From the NCBI RefSeq assembly GCF_009826895.1, contig NZ_WUMV01000005.1, forward strand, positions 1 to 53,642: a stretch of DNA of 53,642 nucleotides, written 5' to 3'. The notes under the pieces are model-generated. The model was not told where the DNA came from and did no database searches. It worked only from the letters and a program-made list of their open reading frames with translations. Position 1 is the first letter of the stretch. Every line of letters begins with the position of its first letter. The position numbers were made by a program, and so were the translations under genes. Origin of the DNA: Stappia sediminis. GTDB lineage: Bacteria; Pseudomonadota; Alphaproteobacteria; Rhizobiales; Stappiaceae. Shown one piece after another: positions 8,764 to 16,548 of the stretch.

Positions 8764-9061
8764 CACTCGCCACCTTTCCGGCAATTCTCCGTTGCATGCG
8801 CTTCAGCGTCTCTCGCCCCTCTTGGGCTTCTACGCTCTCAACGTTCAATTCGGCCATTCGCCGGTCATGGGCCTCTTTCGACTTCATGCGTGTATTATAT
8901 ATGACGTATACGCATAGTGGAAATCCGCCTGCAAGAACGCCGTTAACGCCACTCGACAGCAAGGCTGCCCCGACGAGCAGGCAGGTCGCTCCAAAAACCG
9001 CTTCGGGGTGTCCCTTCAACGCTGTGAAGATTGACTTCCATACGCCGGCAAAGTCCTCCAT
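8753..9061 (-). CDS. Hypothetical small membrane protein
   Basis: 102 aa from ATG 9061 (TTG at 9079 is an alternative). Two closely spaced hydrophobic segments, FGATCLLVGAALLSSG and GVLAGGFPLCVYVIY, form a likely helical hairpin near residues 25-62, followed by a charged, coiled-coil-prone tail rich in Lys, Arg and Glu. It overlaps the downstream membrane-anchored gene by 11 bp. No family is recognised. The pair could form a small membrane complex; a toxin-antitoxin or phage-defence role is conceivable but nothing in the sequence shows it. Confidence 0.5.
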   Translation of the reverse strand: MEDFAGVWKSIFTALKGHPEAVFGATCLLVGAALLSSGVNGVLAGGFPLCVYVIYNTRMKSKEAHDRRMAELNVESVEAQEGRETLKRMQRRIAGKVASDAD

Positions 9062-9211
9062 TAAGACATCCTGAAACAAATAAAGCCAGTTTTTTCGCCT
9101 TCAGATTGCAGGAGAAATAATCCACCCGTCAACCTCCGCTCGCAAATCGGGTCGCGACGCCCTGTTCCACCCGATACTGGCTGTTTCCATCGAAAAACGA
9201 AGGAGACGCCC

Positions 9212-9691
9212 ATGACGAAGATCCGCTTTCAGGCATTGCCGAGCGAAATCGCCCGCCACTACCGCGAGGGAGGCAAGGATGCCAACGGACATGTGCCGGA
9301 AAAAGGCGTATCGGACGGTCAGGCGCCCTGCCGCCATTGCCTGAAGGAAATCGCGGACGGAAAGCCGATGCTCATCCTCTCGCACCGCCCGTTTGACGAG
9401 GCACAACCCTATGCGGAGGTCGGGCCGATCTTCCTCTGCGCGGAAAACTGCGAGCGCCATCCTGACGCGGAAGATACGCCGGACATGTTCCTCGGCTGGG
9501 AGCATCTGAACGTTCGCGGCTACGGTGCCGACAACCGCATCGTCTACGGCACCGGCAGGATCGTGCCGACGGCGGACGTCTCCAAATACGCGGAGGAACT
9601 GCTGGAAAAGCCCGAAATCGCCTACGTCCACCTGCGCTCGGCATCCAACAACTGCTATCAGGCGCGGATCGAGCGGGACGCGGCGGACTGA
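9212..9691 (+). CDS. DUF1203 family protein
   Basis: 159 aa, ATG 9212 preceded by AAGGAGA. The layout matches the DUF1203 family: N-terminal FQALPSEIA, a CRHCLKEI cysteine pair near residue 40, then LILSHRPF, an EVGPIFLCA segment, CERH, and a C-terminal YGADNRIVYGTGRIVP with VHLRSASNNCYQARI. The Cys and His residues could bind a metal but this is unproven. The function is unknown. It stands alone on the plus strand, between the small membrane gene pair and a stretch of palindromic repeats. Confidence 0.82.
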   Translation: MTKIRFQALPSEIARHYREGGKDANGHVPEKGVSDGQAPCRHCLKEIADGKPMLILSHRPFDEAQPYAEVGPIFLCAENCERHPDAEDTPDMFLGWEHLNVRGYGADNRIVYGTGRIVPTADVSKYAEELLEKPEIAYVHLRSASNNCYQARIERDAAD

Positions 9692-9836
9692 ACGGCCTTG
9701 CCGTCAGCAATATGCCACCAAATGCAATTGGGAAAATCCCATCTCAGACGTATTGTCCGGGCTAGACCCACTGCTGTTCGGTAAAGATATCTCATTGGGG
9801 CTTTTTTGCATGGCACTCGCCCACACTCCGCCGTCG

Positions 9837-9855
9837 CGCCCGCCTTGAGCGGGCG
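9837..9855. repeat. Palindromic repeat unit
   Basis: CGCCCGC-CTTGA-GCGGGCG is a perfect 7-bp inverted repeat with a 5-nt loop, typical of short extragenic palindromes in this order. Confidence 0.55.
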
Positions 9856-9951
9856 TCCAATCACGGTGCAACAGGCAAGAGCGGCATTGATTACAGTAGA
9901 TGACTACCGCTAACTGCTTGATATTTCAATGCATTTGGCAATGTGGAATAG

Positions 9952-10025
9952 GCCCCGGATCAAGTCCGAGGCGACTCCGGGTATGAGGCATGGAGATTAC
10001 CAATGTCCGGCGCCGTGTGCGCCGG
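9952..10025. repeat. Palindromic repeat (CCCCGGATCAAGTCCG type)
   Basis: Begins with CCCCGGATCAAGTCCGAGGCG and ends with the perfect hairpin CCGGCGC-CGTGT-GCGCCGG (10007-10025). The unit resembles widely dispersed intergenic palindromes of alphaproteobacteria; copy number cannot be judged from one window. Confidence 0.5.
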
Positions 10026-10234
10026 ATTCGGATATCATTGACCTTGCAGCGTGTCTTGTTCCAGAAATGATCCCAAATCGGCCAACCTTTCAACAGGCTC
10101 GCCAACAGCGAGCAATTTTAACTGGACAAGAGTGGGGCTAGACCCGGGCAACCATGTTAGATTTCATCCAGTGCTCGCTGATCAAGCCGCACTGGAAAAA
10201 TCGTAATTTAAAGTCGTGAGTTACCCTCCAAACA

Positions 10235-10714
10235 ATGAGCAAATCTTCAGCTGCCAATCTGAAATTCCGCATTGAGAACCTTGCAAACTACCCACAATTC
10301 ATTCCCGTCGTTGCAAAATGGCTTTACGACGAGTGGGGGTATCGGCGTGAGGGCGCAAGCTTAGAGACATCAATTGAGCGCGTGTCTCAGCGATGCAATC
10401 TGCACGGCGTGCCAGTAATTTGGATCGCAATTTCTGCAACCGGCGTTCCGATCGCGACAATAAGCATTGTCGAAAAGGAAGATCCAACGGATGAGCCTGG
10501 CCCCTGGGTATCCAGCCTTTATACGGTTTACGTCGCACGAGGGCGAGGCTGCGGAGGCGCCCTTCTAAGTCACCTTGAGGAGTATGCTGCGGCTAAAGGA
10601 TGTGCGCGCCTTCTCCTAACGGCGGCAACTCCCGATTTCTATGCAAAGCGTGGATGGCAAGAGACGGGCCGCATTAAGGGCGGTGAGCCGATCATGCAAA
10701 AGCGCATATCCTGA
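10235..10714 (+). CDS. GNAT-family N-acetyltransferase
   Basis: 159 aa. A GNAT fold is indicated by the central VSSLYTVYVARGRGCGGALLSHL segment, where the R/Q-x-x-G-x-G/A acetyl-CoA pyrophosphate loop reads RGRGCGGA, followed by an alpha helix (EEYAAAKGCARLLLTAA) and the family's usual FYAKRGWQETG near the C-terminus. The acceptor substrate is not predictable. The gene is a single transcription unit on a lower-GC patch bounded by repeats on both sides, so it may be an acquired accessory gene. The start at 10235 is the first ATG; no strong ribosome-binding site is visible. Confidence 0.85.
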   Translation: MSKSSAANLKFRIENLANYPQFIPVVAKWLYDEWGYRREGASLETSIERVSQRCNLHGVPVIWIAISATGVPIATISIVEKEDPTDEPGPWVSSLYTVYVARGRGCGGALLSHLEEYAAAKGCARLLLTAATPDFYAKRGWQETGRIKGGEPIMQKRIS

Positions 10715-10748
10715 AGTCGACCGCGAACGTAAGCACGCTGATTGGACA

Positions 10749-10866
10749 CTAGAGCATATTCCGTTCAGATTGAACCGATCTGAACGGCAAGAATATTCTC
10801 AAGGTATTGATTCTGGAGCGATTTCTTATCCTACAGGTGATTCCACCTGAAGGGAAAGCGCTCTAG
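10749..10866. repeat. RIME-like mosaic palindromic element, copy 1
   Basis: A 118-bp element bounded by CTAGAGC and GCTCTAG. Its first unit is a palindrome from GAGCATATTCCGTTCAGA to GAATATTCTC; its second contains GGAGCGATTTCTTATC and the hairpin CAGGTGATTCCACCTG. A second copy lies at 21919-22035 and a related half at 53367-53416. In the second copy the hairpin reads CGGGTGTTTCCACCCG, so paired bases changed together, which supports selection on the fold. Confidence 0.75.
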
Positions 10867-10873
10867 ATAAGCT

Positions 10874-10967
10874 TGTCATCCCCGCGAAAGCAGGGATCTC
10901 CCGTCATGCACGTCGAGATTCCCGCCTACGCGGGGCTTGTCCCCGTGGAGACGGGGAATGATAAGTG
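10874..10967. repeat. REP-like repeat (GTCATCCCCGCG type), left of ilvD
   Basis: Starts TGTCATCCCCGCGAAAGCAG and ends in GGGGAATGATAAG, with internal inverted repeats. The same left part recurs at 12981, on the other side of ilvD, in the same orientation. Confidence 0.65.
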
Positions 10968-10979
10968 ATCCGCCTTCCC

Positions 10980-12821
10980 TCAGTCCACCTTGCGGACAGC
11001 GCCCTTGGCCGCCGACGTCGTCAGCTTGGCGTAGGCCTTGAGCGCCGCCGTCACCTTGCGCGTGCGCTGCTCGGTCGGTTTCCAGGCCTGATCGCCCTTC
11101 GCTTCCATCGCCGCGCGGCGCTTTGCCAGTTCCTCGTCGGAGATGGCAAGGTTGATCGTCCGGTTCGGGATATCGATCTCGATCGTGTCGCCTTCCTCGA
11201 CAAGTCCGATCGCCCCGCCTTCAGCCGCTTCCGGGGAAGCGTGGCCGATGGAAAGCCCCGAGGTGCCGCCGGAAAACCGCCCGTCGGTGACGAGCGCGCA
11301 GGCCGCGCCCAGCTTCTTCGATTTCAGGTAGCTTGTCGGATAGAGCATTTCCTGCATGCCCGGCCCGCCGCGCGGACCCTCGTAGCGGATGACGACTACA
11401 TCACCCGCCTGAACCTGATTGCCGAGGATGCCGCGCACGGCCGAATCCTGGCTTTCGAAGACCTTCGCCTTGCCCGTAAACTTCAGGATCGAGTCGTCGA
11501 CGCCCGCCGTCTTCACGATGCAGCCTTCCTCGGCGATATTGCCGAAGAGAACGGCAAGCCCGCCGTCCTGGCTGAAGGCGTGTTCCTTGGAGCGGATGAC
11601 GCCCCTCTCGCGGTCGTCGTCCACGCTGTCGTAGCGGCAATCCTGCGAAAAGGCGACCTGCGTCGGAATACCGCCCGGCCCCGCCCGGTAGAAGTTGATC
11701 GCCGTATCCGAATTCGTGCGCTTGATGTCCCAGCGGTCGAGCGCATCGCTCATGGTTTCGGAATGAACCGTCGGCAGCGACGTGTCGATCAGCCCGGCCC
11801 GGTCCAGTTCGCCGAGGATACCCATGATGCCGCCGGCGCGGTGCACGTCTTCCATGTGAACGTTCGCGACCGAGGGCGCCACCTTGCAGAGCACCGGTAC
11901 GTTGCGCGACAGCTTGTCGATGTCGCTCATGTCGAAATCGATTTCGCCTTCCTGTGCGGCAGCGAGAAGATGCAGCACCGTGTTCGTCGAGCCGCCCATG
12001 GCGATGTCGAGCGTCATGGCATTCGCGAAAGCCTGGCGGTTGGCGATAGCGCGCGGCAGCACGCTCTCGTCGTCCTGCTCGTAATGGCGCTTGGCGAGAT
12101 CGACGATCAGGTGCCCCGCCTCGATGAAGAGCCGCTTGCGGTCGCCGTGGGTCGCCAGCGTCGATCCGTTGCCGGGAAGCGCAAGGCCCAGCGCCTCCGT
12201 CAGGCAGTTCATGGAGTTCGCCGTGAACATGCCGGAGCACGAACCGCAGGTCGGGCAGGCGGAGCGTTCGATCGTCTGCACGTCCTCGTCGGACACGCTG
12301 TCGTCGGCGGCTGCCACCATGGCGTCGACGAGGTCGAGCGCCTTTTCCTTGCCGGCAAGCTTCACCTTGCCCGCTTCCATCGGCCCGCCGGAAACGAAGA
12401 CGGCGGGAATGTTGAGTCGCATCGCGGCCATCAGCATGCCGGGCGTGATCTTGTCGCAGTTGGAAATGCACACCATCGCGTCGGCGCAATGGGCGTTGAC
12501 CATATATTCCACGCTGTCGGCGATGATCTCGCGCGAAGGCAGCGAATAGAGCATGCCATCGTGGCCCATGGCGATGCCGTCATCGACGGCGATGGTGTTG
12601 AATTCCTTGGCGATGCCGCCCGCCGCCTCGATCTCGCGCGCGACCATCTGGCCAAGGTCCTTCAGGTGCACATGCCCCGGCACGAACTGGGTGAAGGAGT
12701 TCACCACGGCGATGATCGGCTTGCCGAAATCGCCGTCCTTCACGCCCGTCGCGCGCCAAAGTCCGCGCGCACCGGCCATGTTGCGGCCATGGGTGGTGGT
12801 TCTGGAGCGATAAGGGGGCAT
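10980..12821 (-). CDS. ilvD: Dihydroxy-acid dehydratase
   Basis: 613 aa, matching the family's usual ~615. It dehydrates 2,3-dihydroxy-3-methylbutanoate and -pentanoate to the 2-oxo acids of valine and isoleucine synthesis in the cytoplasm. The N-terminal [18 protein letters not shown] is diagnostic, as are the iron-sulfur cysteines in [12 protein letters not shown] and [19 protein letters not shown], and the later GRFSGGTSG near residue 500. It appears monocistronic and is flanked on both sides by copies of a REP-like repeat. It lies between the catabolic and transport halves of the presumed anthranilate regulon without a palindrome of its own, so it is probably an unrelated housekeeping gene. 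Confidence 0.97.
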   Translation of the reverse strand: MPPYRSRTTTHGRNMAGARGLWRATGVKDGDFGKPIIAVVNSFTQFVPGHVHLKDLGQMVAREIEAAGGIAKEFNTIAVDDGIAMGHDGMLYSLPSREIIADSVEYMVNAHCADAMVCISNCDKITPGMLMAAMRLNIPAVFVSGGPMEAGKVKLAGKEKALDLVDAMVAAADDSVSDEDVQTIERSACPTCGSCSGMFTANSMNCLTEALGLALPGNGSTLATHGDRKRLFIEAGHLIVDLAKRHYEQDDESVLPRAIANRQAFANAMTLDIAMGGSTNTVLHLLAAAQEGEIDFDMSDIDKLSRNVPVLCKVAPSVANVHMEDVHRAGGIMGILGELDRAGLIDTSLPTVHSETMSDALDRWDIKRTNSDTAINFYRAGPGGIPTQVAFSQDCRYDSVDDDRERGVIRSKEHAFSQDGGLAVLFGNIAEEGCIVKTAGVDDSILKFTGKAKVFESQDSAVRGILGNQVQAGDVVVIRYEGPRGGPGMQEMLYPTSYLKSKKLGAACALVTDGRFSGGTSGLSIGHASPEAAEGGAIGLVEEGDTIEIDIPNRTINLAISDEELAKRRAAMEAKGDQAWKPTEQRTRKVTAALKAYAKLTTSAAKGAVRKVD

Positions 12822-12980
12822 GACGAAACCTCGGTATTTCTCTGCAAGCCGGCGAAAATCGACACCGGCCTTCGTGACCCGGTGTTTTGTCAGTTTTTTA
12901 GTGCGGGGGAAAGGGCGGAAAAGGCCGAAACGGTTCGCCGGGGGTCGTATTGACGATGGTGTTTATTGCCAAGATCCCCC

Positions 12981-13061
12981 TGTCATCCCCGCGAAGGCGG
13001 GGATCTCCCGCCGCTTTCCGTGGCCATACCGCGCGAGATGCCCGCCTCCGCGGGCATGACA
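12981..13061. repeat. REP-like repeat (GTCATCCCCGCG type), right of ilvD
   Basis: TGTCATCCCCGCG at the left and CGCGGGCATGACA at the right form imperfect terminal inverted repeats around GAAGGCGGGGATCTCCCG. It matches the element at 10874 in the same orientation. It lies between livF-like and ilvD genes and may serve as a weak transcription end. Confidence 0.7.
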
Positions 13062-13082
13062 AACACTAGTGTAGGCGCTCCC

Positions 13083-13793
13083 TCAAACGCTCAAATACCT
13101 CTCAAGCACGCCCCGGTCGGCCTTCAGCGCATCCGTGTCGCCGGTCCACACCACCTGCCCCTTCTCCACCACCACATGGCGGTTGGCGAGCGTTTCCAGC
13201 GCATCGATGTTCTTGTCGATGACGAGGATCGACTGTCCCTCCCCCTTCAGCCGGTCGAGGCAGGCCCAGATTTCGGCGCGGATCAGCGGGGCGAGCCCCT
13301 CCGTCGCCTCATCCAGGATCAGAAGCTTCGGGTTGGTCATCAGCGCCCGGCCGATGGCAAGCATCTGCTGTTCGCCGCCTGAAAGCTGATTGCCGAGGTT
13401 TTTCCGCCGCTCCTTCAGCCTTGGAAAGAACTCGTAGACCCGCTCAAGCGTCCAGCCCGGCTTCGCGTTCCGCCGGTTGGCGCTGGTGGCGATCAGGTTC
13501 TCCTCCACGCTGAGGGTCGGGAAGATCTGCCGCCCTTCCGGCACCAGCCCGATGCCCGCCTGCGCGATCCTGTAGGGCGGCGCGTTGGTCAGGTCCTCGC
13601 CGGAGAAGACCACCTTGCCGCCTTCCAGCTTCAAAAGCCCCATGATGGTGCGGATCGTCGTCGTCTTGCCCATGCCGTTGCGGCCCATGAGCGTGACGAC
13701 CTCGCCCTCGCCGACCGCGAAACGCATGCCGTAAAGCACCTGCGCCTCACCGTAGCCCGCCTCAAGACCGGAGACTTCCAGAAGCGCGCTCAT
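13083..13793 (-). CDS. Branched-chain-type ABC transporter ATPase (LivF-like)
   Basis: 236 aa. Walker A GRNGMGKTTT (about residues 38-47), signature LSGGEQQMLAIGRAL, Walker B LLILDEATEGLAP. The ATEGLAP form and short length are typical of the LivF subunit of hydrophobic amino-acid (HAAT) importers. It energises uptake together with the LivG-like partner, whose gene overlaps its start by 4 bp. It is the last gene of the importer operon. The operon's promoter carries the MarR-type palindrome shared with the aromatic pathway, so the cargo is more likely an aromatic acid such as anthranilate than leucine. Confidence 0.92.
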   Translation of the reverse strand: MSALLEVSGLEAGYGEAQVLYGMRFAVGEGEVVTLMGRNGMGKTTTIRTIMGLLKLEGGKVVFSGEDLTNAPPYRIAQAGIGLVPEGRQIFPTLSVEENLIATSANRRNAKPGWTLERVYEFFPRLKERRKNLGNQLSGGEQQMLAIGRALMTNPKLLILDEATEGLAPLIRAEIWACLDRLKGEGQSILVIDKNIDALETLANRHVVVEKGQVVWTGDTDALKADRGVLERYLSV

Positions 13794-14542
13794 GCCGCCT
13801 CCTCGCCGAGATAGGCTTCGCGCACCTTCGGGTCGTTGCGGATTTCCTCGGGCGTTCCCGTCGCCACCACCGCGCCGTAGACAAGCACGGATATCCGGTC
13901 GGCAAGCGCGAAGACCGCGCTCATGTCGTGCTCGACAAGCATCATCGCGTAGCGGCCCTTCAGCCTGTTGAGGATTTCGACCAGCCGGTCGGTTTCCTCG
14001 CGTCCCGTGCCCGCCATCGGCTCGTCGAGGAGCAGCAGCTTCGGCTCGCTTGCGAGCGCAATGGCGATTTCGAGCGAGCGTTTTTCCCCGTGCGACAGCG
14101 CGCCCGCATGAACGTCCGCCCGGTTGCCGAGGCCAAGGTCGGTCAGGTAACGCCCGGCTTCCGCGTTCAGCGCTTCGTCCTTCGAGACGTTCTTCAGGAA
14201 ATGGAACGAATGCCCCTGCCGCGCCTGAATGGCGAGCGCGACATTCTCTCGTGCGGTGAATTCGGGCAGGATCGTGGTGATCTGGAAGGAGCGGGCAAGG
14301 CCCGCCCTCGCGCGCTTGTCCATCGAAAGCTGCGTGACGTCGTGCCCGGCGAAGACGATCCGCCCTTTATCCGGGCGAAGCGAGCCCGAGATCTGGCCGA
14401 TCAGCGTCGTCTTGCCCGCCCCGTTCGGCCCGATGACGGCGTGGATCTCGCCGGGCAGCACGTCGAGCGAGACCTTGTCGGTCACCCTTAGTGCGCCGAA
14501 GTTCTTTTCAAGCCCGTCAAGCGTCAGGATAGGCTCACTCAT
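13790..14542 (-). CDS. Branched-chain-type ABC transporter ATPase (LivG-like)
   Basis: 250 aa. Walker A GPNGAGKTTL (about residues 37-46), signature LSHGEKRSLEIA, Walker B LLLLDEPMAGTG, and the H-loop in MMLVEHDM. The LSHGE signature and C-terminal GTPEEIRNDPKVREAYLGEE tail are characteristic of LivG-type ATPases. It pairs with the LivF-like subunit. The start overlaps the permease stop by 8 bp and the stop overlaps the next ATG, so translation is coupled through the whole operon. Confidence 0.93.
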   Translation of the reverse strand: MSEPILTLDGLEKNFGALRVTDKVSLDVLPGEIHAVIGPNGAGKTTLIGQISGSLRPDKGRIVFAGHDVTQLSMDKRARAGLARSFQITTILPEFTARENVALAIQARQGHSFHFLKNVSKDEALNAEAGRYLTDLGLGNRADVHAGALSHGEKRSLEIAIALASEPKLLLLDEPMAGTGREETDRLVEILNRLKGRYAMMLVEHDMSAVFALADRISVLVYGAVVATGTPEEIRNDPKVREAYLGEEAA

Positions 14543-15515
14543 GGCGCTTGCCTCCCGGAATGAGGCCCATCAGCCCGCCGCGCGCGAACAGCACGACGAG
14601 GATCAGGAACGGGCCGAAGATGAGCCGCCAATGCTCGGTGACATGCGACAGCACCTCTTCCAGCACCAGATAGCCGGTCGCCCCCAGAACGGCACCGGCG
14701 AACGAGCCGAGCCCGCCAAGAACCACCATGAATATAAGGTCGCCCGAGCGGTGCCAGGTCATGTATGCGGGCGAGACGAACTCCGCCGCATTGGCGAGAA
14801 GCGCGCCGGAAATGCCGGCCAGCATGCCGGCGATCACGAATGCGACAAGGCGATAGGTGTAAGGCTCGATGCCGATCGCCTGCAGCCGCATCTCGCTTTG
14901 CCGCGCGCCTTGCAGCACCCGCCCGAAACGCGAATTGACGAGCGTCGCGCACAGCCACCACGCGCCCGCGAGAAAGGCGAGCACCACGTAGTAGAAGGTC
15001 GTGCGGTCGGAAAGCACGCTGGAGCCGAACACCTCCGTTCGCCCCCAGATCGTCAGCCCGTCGTCGCCGCCATAGGCCGAAAGCGAGGTCGCGGTGAAAA
15101 ACGCCATTTGCCCGAAGGCGAGCGTGATCATGATGAAATAGACGCCGCGCGTCTTCAGGCTGATCGCGCCTGTGACCGCCGCAAAGAGCCCGCAAACGAG
15201 CAGCGTCACCGGCAGGCTTATGTAAAACTCCCAGATGCCGTTTTCGGCGAGGATGCCGACGCAATAGGCCCCGAGCCCGATATAGGCGGCGTGCCCGAAG
15301 CTTACCATCGCTCCGAAGCCGAGGATCAGCGCCAGGCTGACGGCGGCGATCGCGAAGATCATCACCCGGATCGCGAAGAAGACGAGGAAACTGTCGTCGA
15401 GCGCCATGGCAAGCGGCGGAAGAAGAGCGAATGCGGCGAGAATGATCGCCGGCAAAACGCGCGCTCGGAAAATCGGCGTCGCCACAGCTTGCTTGTCGGA
15501 TGCTACTGCCGTCAT
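14535..15515 (-). CDS. Branched-chain-type ABC transporter permease (LivM-like)
   Basis: 326 aa inner-membrane permease with about nine hydrophobic segments. The LGFGAMVSFGHAAYIGLGAY region (about residues 65-85) is the LivM hallmark. GGLGSFAGAVLGA near residue 265 corresponds to the cytoplasmic loop that contacts the ATPase. It forms the channel with the LivH-like subunit, whose gene ends 1 bp upstream. A short polar N-terminus precedes the first membrane helix. Substrate cannot be read from the permease; regulation suggests an aromatic acid. Confidence 0.92.
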   Translation of the reverse strand: MTAVASDKQAVATPIFRARVLPAIILAAFALLPPLAMALDDSFLVFFAIRVMIFAIAAVSLALILGFGAMVSFGHAAYIGLGAYCVGILAENGIWEFYISLPVTLLVCGLFAAVTGAISLKTRGVYFIMITLAFGQMAFFTATSLSAYGGDDGLTIWGRTEVFGSSVLSDRTTFYYVVLAFLAGAWWLCATLVNSRFGRVLQGARQSEMRLQAIGIEPYTYRLVAFVIAGMLAGISGALLANAAEFVSPAYMTWHRSGDLIFMVVLGGLGSFAGAVLGATGYLVLEEVLSHVTEHWRLIFGPFLILVVLFARGGLMGLIPGGKRHE

Positions 15516-15516
15516 A

Positions 15517-16440
15517 TCAGCCCGCCCTCGCCGGGAAGAGGCCGCTCGGCCGGAAGAAGAGAACGGCCGCCATCAGGATATAGATCAGCATGGAGGCAAC
15601 GGCGGGGCCGACGTCGTTGGCCGCGGCGGGCGGGAAGAGCAGTCGCGCGATGTCGGTCGCAAGCGAACGCCCGATGGTGTCGACGAGCCCCACGATAAGC
15701 GCCGCCATGAACGCGCCACGGATCGAGCCGATGCCGCCAATCACGATGACGACGAAAGCGAGGATCAGCAGGTTGTCGCCCATGCCCGGTTCCACCGCCA
15801 AAATGGGCGCCGCCATGATGCCGGCGAAACCGGCCAGCATCGCGCCGAAGCCGAAGACGAACATGAAGAGCCTGCGGATGTTGACGCCGAGGGCGGAGAC
15901 CATCTGCGCGTTCGTCGCGCCCGCCCGCACCAGCATGCCGACGCGCGTCCAGCTTACGAGCACATAGAGAAGTGCGGCGACCGCCAGGCCGGAGACGATC
16001 AGCGCGATGCGGAAGACGGGATAGAGCAAGCCGTCGCTGATCGGGATCGAGCCGGACAGGATTTCCGGGACCGGCAGCGTCAGCGGCGATGAACCCCAGA
16101 TCACCTTCACACCTTCGTTCAGGAACAGGATCACGCCGAATGTCGCCAGCACCTGGTCGAGATGGCTTCGGTCGTAGAGGTGGCGGAACACCAGCATCTC
16201 CAGAATGAGGCCGATGATCAGCGAACCGGCAAGCGCGAGCAGCATGGCGAGCCAGAAGGAACCTGTAAGCCCGTAGCCCGCGACCGCCAGATAGGCGCCC
16301 AGCATGTATTGCACGCCGTGGGCAAGGTTGATGAAATCCATGACGCCGAAAACCAGCGTCAGGCCGGCGGCGATCAGGAACAGCAAAATGCCGAGCTGTA
16401 GGCCGTTCAGTGTTTGAACGGCGAGCAGGGTCATGCTCAC
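15517..16440 (-). CDS. Branched-chain-type ABC transporter permease (LivH-like)
   Basis: 307 aa from GTG 16440, chosen because AGAGG lies 8 nt upstream; the ATG at 16434, two codons in, is the alternative. The first helix LNGLQLGILLFLIAAGLTLVFGVMDFINLAHG is the signature of LivH permeases, and VVIGGIGSIRGAFMAALIVG near the C-terminus is the conserved ATPase-contact loop. It partners the LivM-like subunit in the inner membrane. A strong hairpin with a T-run separates it from the substrate-binding-protein gene upstream, so the permease genes are probably expressed at a lower level through partial read-through. Confidence 0.92.
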   Translation of the reverse strand: MSMTLLAVQTLNGLQLGILLFLIAAGLTLVFGVMDFINLAHGVQYMLGAYLAVAGYGLTGSFWLAMLLALAGSLIIGLILEMLVFRHLYDRSHLDQVLATFGVILFLNEGVKVIWGSSPLTLPVPEILSGSIPISDGLLYPVFRIALIVSGLAVAALLYVLVSWTRVGMLVRAGATNAQMVSALGVNIRRLFMFVFGFGAMLAGFAGIMAAPILAVEPGMGDNLLILAFVVIVIGGIGSIRGAFMAALIVGLVDTIGRSLATDIARLLFPPAAANDVGPAVASMLIYILMAAVLFFRPSGLFPARAG

Positions 16441-16487
16441 GGGGCTCGCCTCTTGGGTAGGTATCTCACGCGGCAGCACTTCGCCGC

Positions 16488-16533
16488 AGATAAAAACAAA
16501 AAGCCGGGCCGGAGAGTCCGTCTCCCCGGCCCG
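16488..16533 (-). terminator. Intercistronic terminator/attenuator after the binding-protein gene
   Basis: On the minus strand an 11-bp stem (GGGCCGGGGAG with CTCTCCGGCCC, one G-U pair) is followed by GGCTTTTTGTTTTT. It stands between the substrate-binding-protein stop and the LivH-like start. Binding proteins are usually needed in excess, so partial termination here makes sense. Confidence 0.8.
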
Positions 16534-16548
16534 CGCTTGGTCGTCTGC

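Larger units (their letters stand above)
9692..10234. other. Non-coding stretch with palindromic repeats
   Basis: There is no convincing gene in this 543-bp gap. It holds two perfect hairpins (9837-9855 and 10007-10025) and a GGCCCCGGATCAAGTCCGAGG segment, a repeat type common between genes of alphaproteobacteria. A 70-codon open frame at 9929-10141 runs through the repeat and is not credible. Confidence 0.6.

Noticed and set aside
9929-10141. 70-codon open frame in the repeat region
   Set aside because: Runs through the CCCCGGATCAAGTCCG palindrome and has no ribosome-binding site or family resemblance.
10965-12953. 662-codon open frame antisense to ilvD
   Set aside because: Its residues are the Arg/His/Ala-rich type produced by reading a GC-rich gene on the other strand; ilvD itself is unambiguous.
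9837-13061. CRISPR array
   Set aside because: The repeats here are palindromic, irregularly spaced and without similar-sized unique spacers; no cas genes are present.
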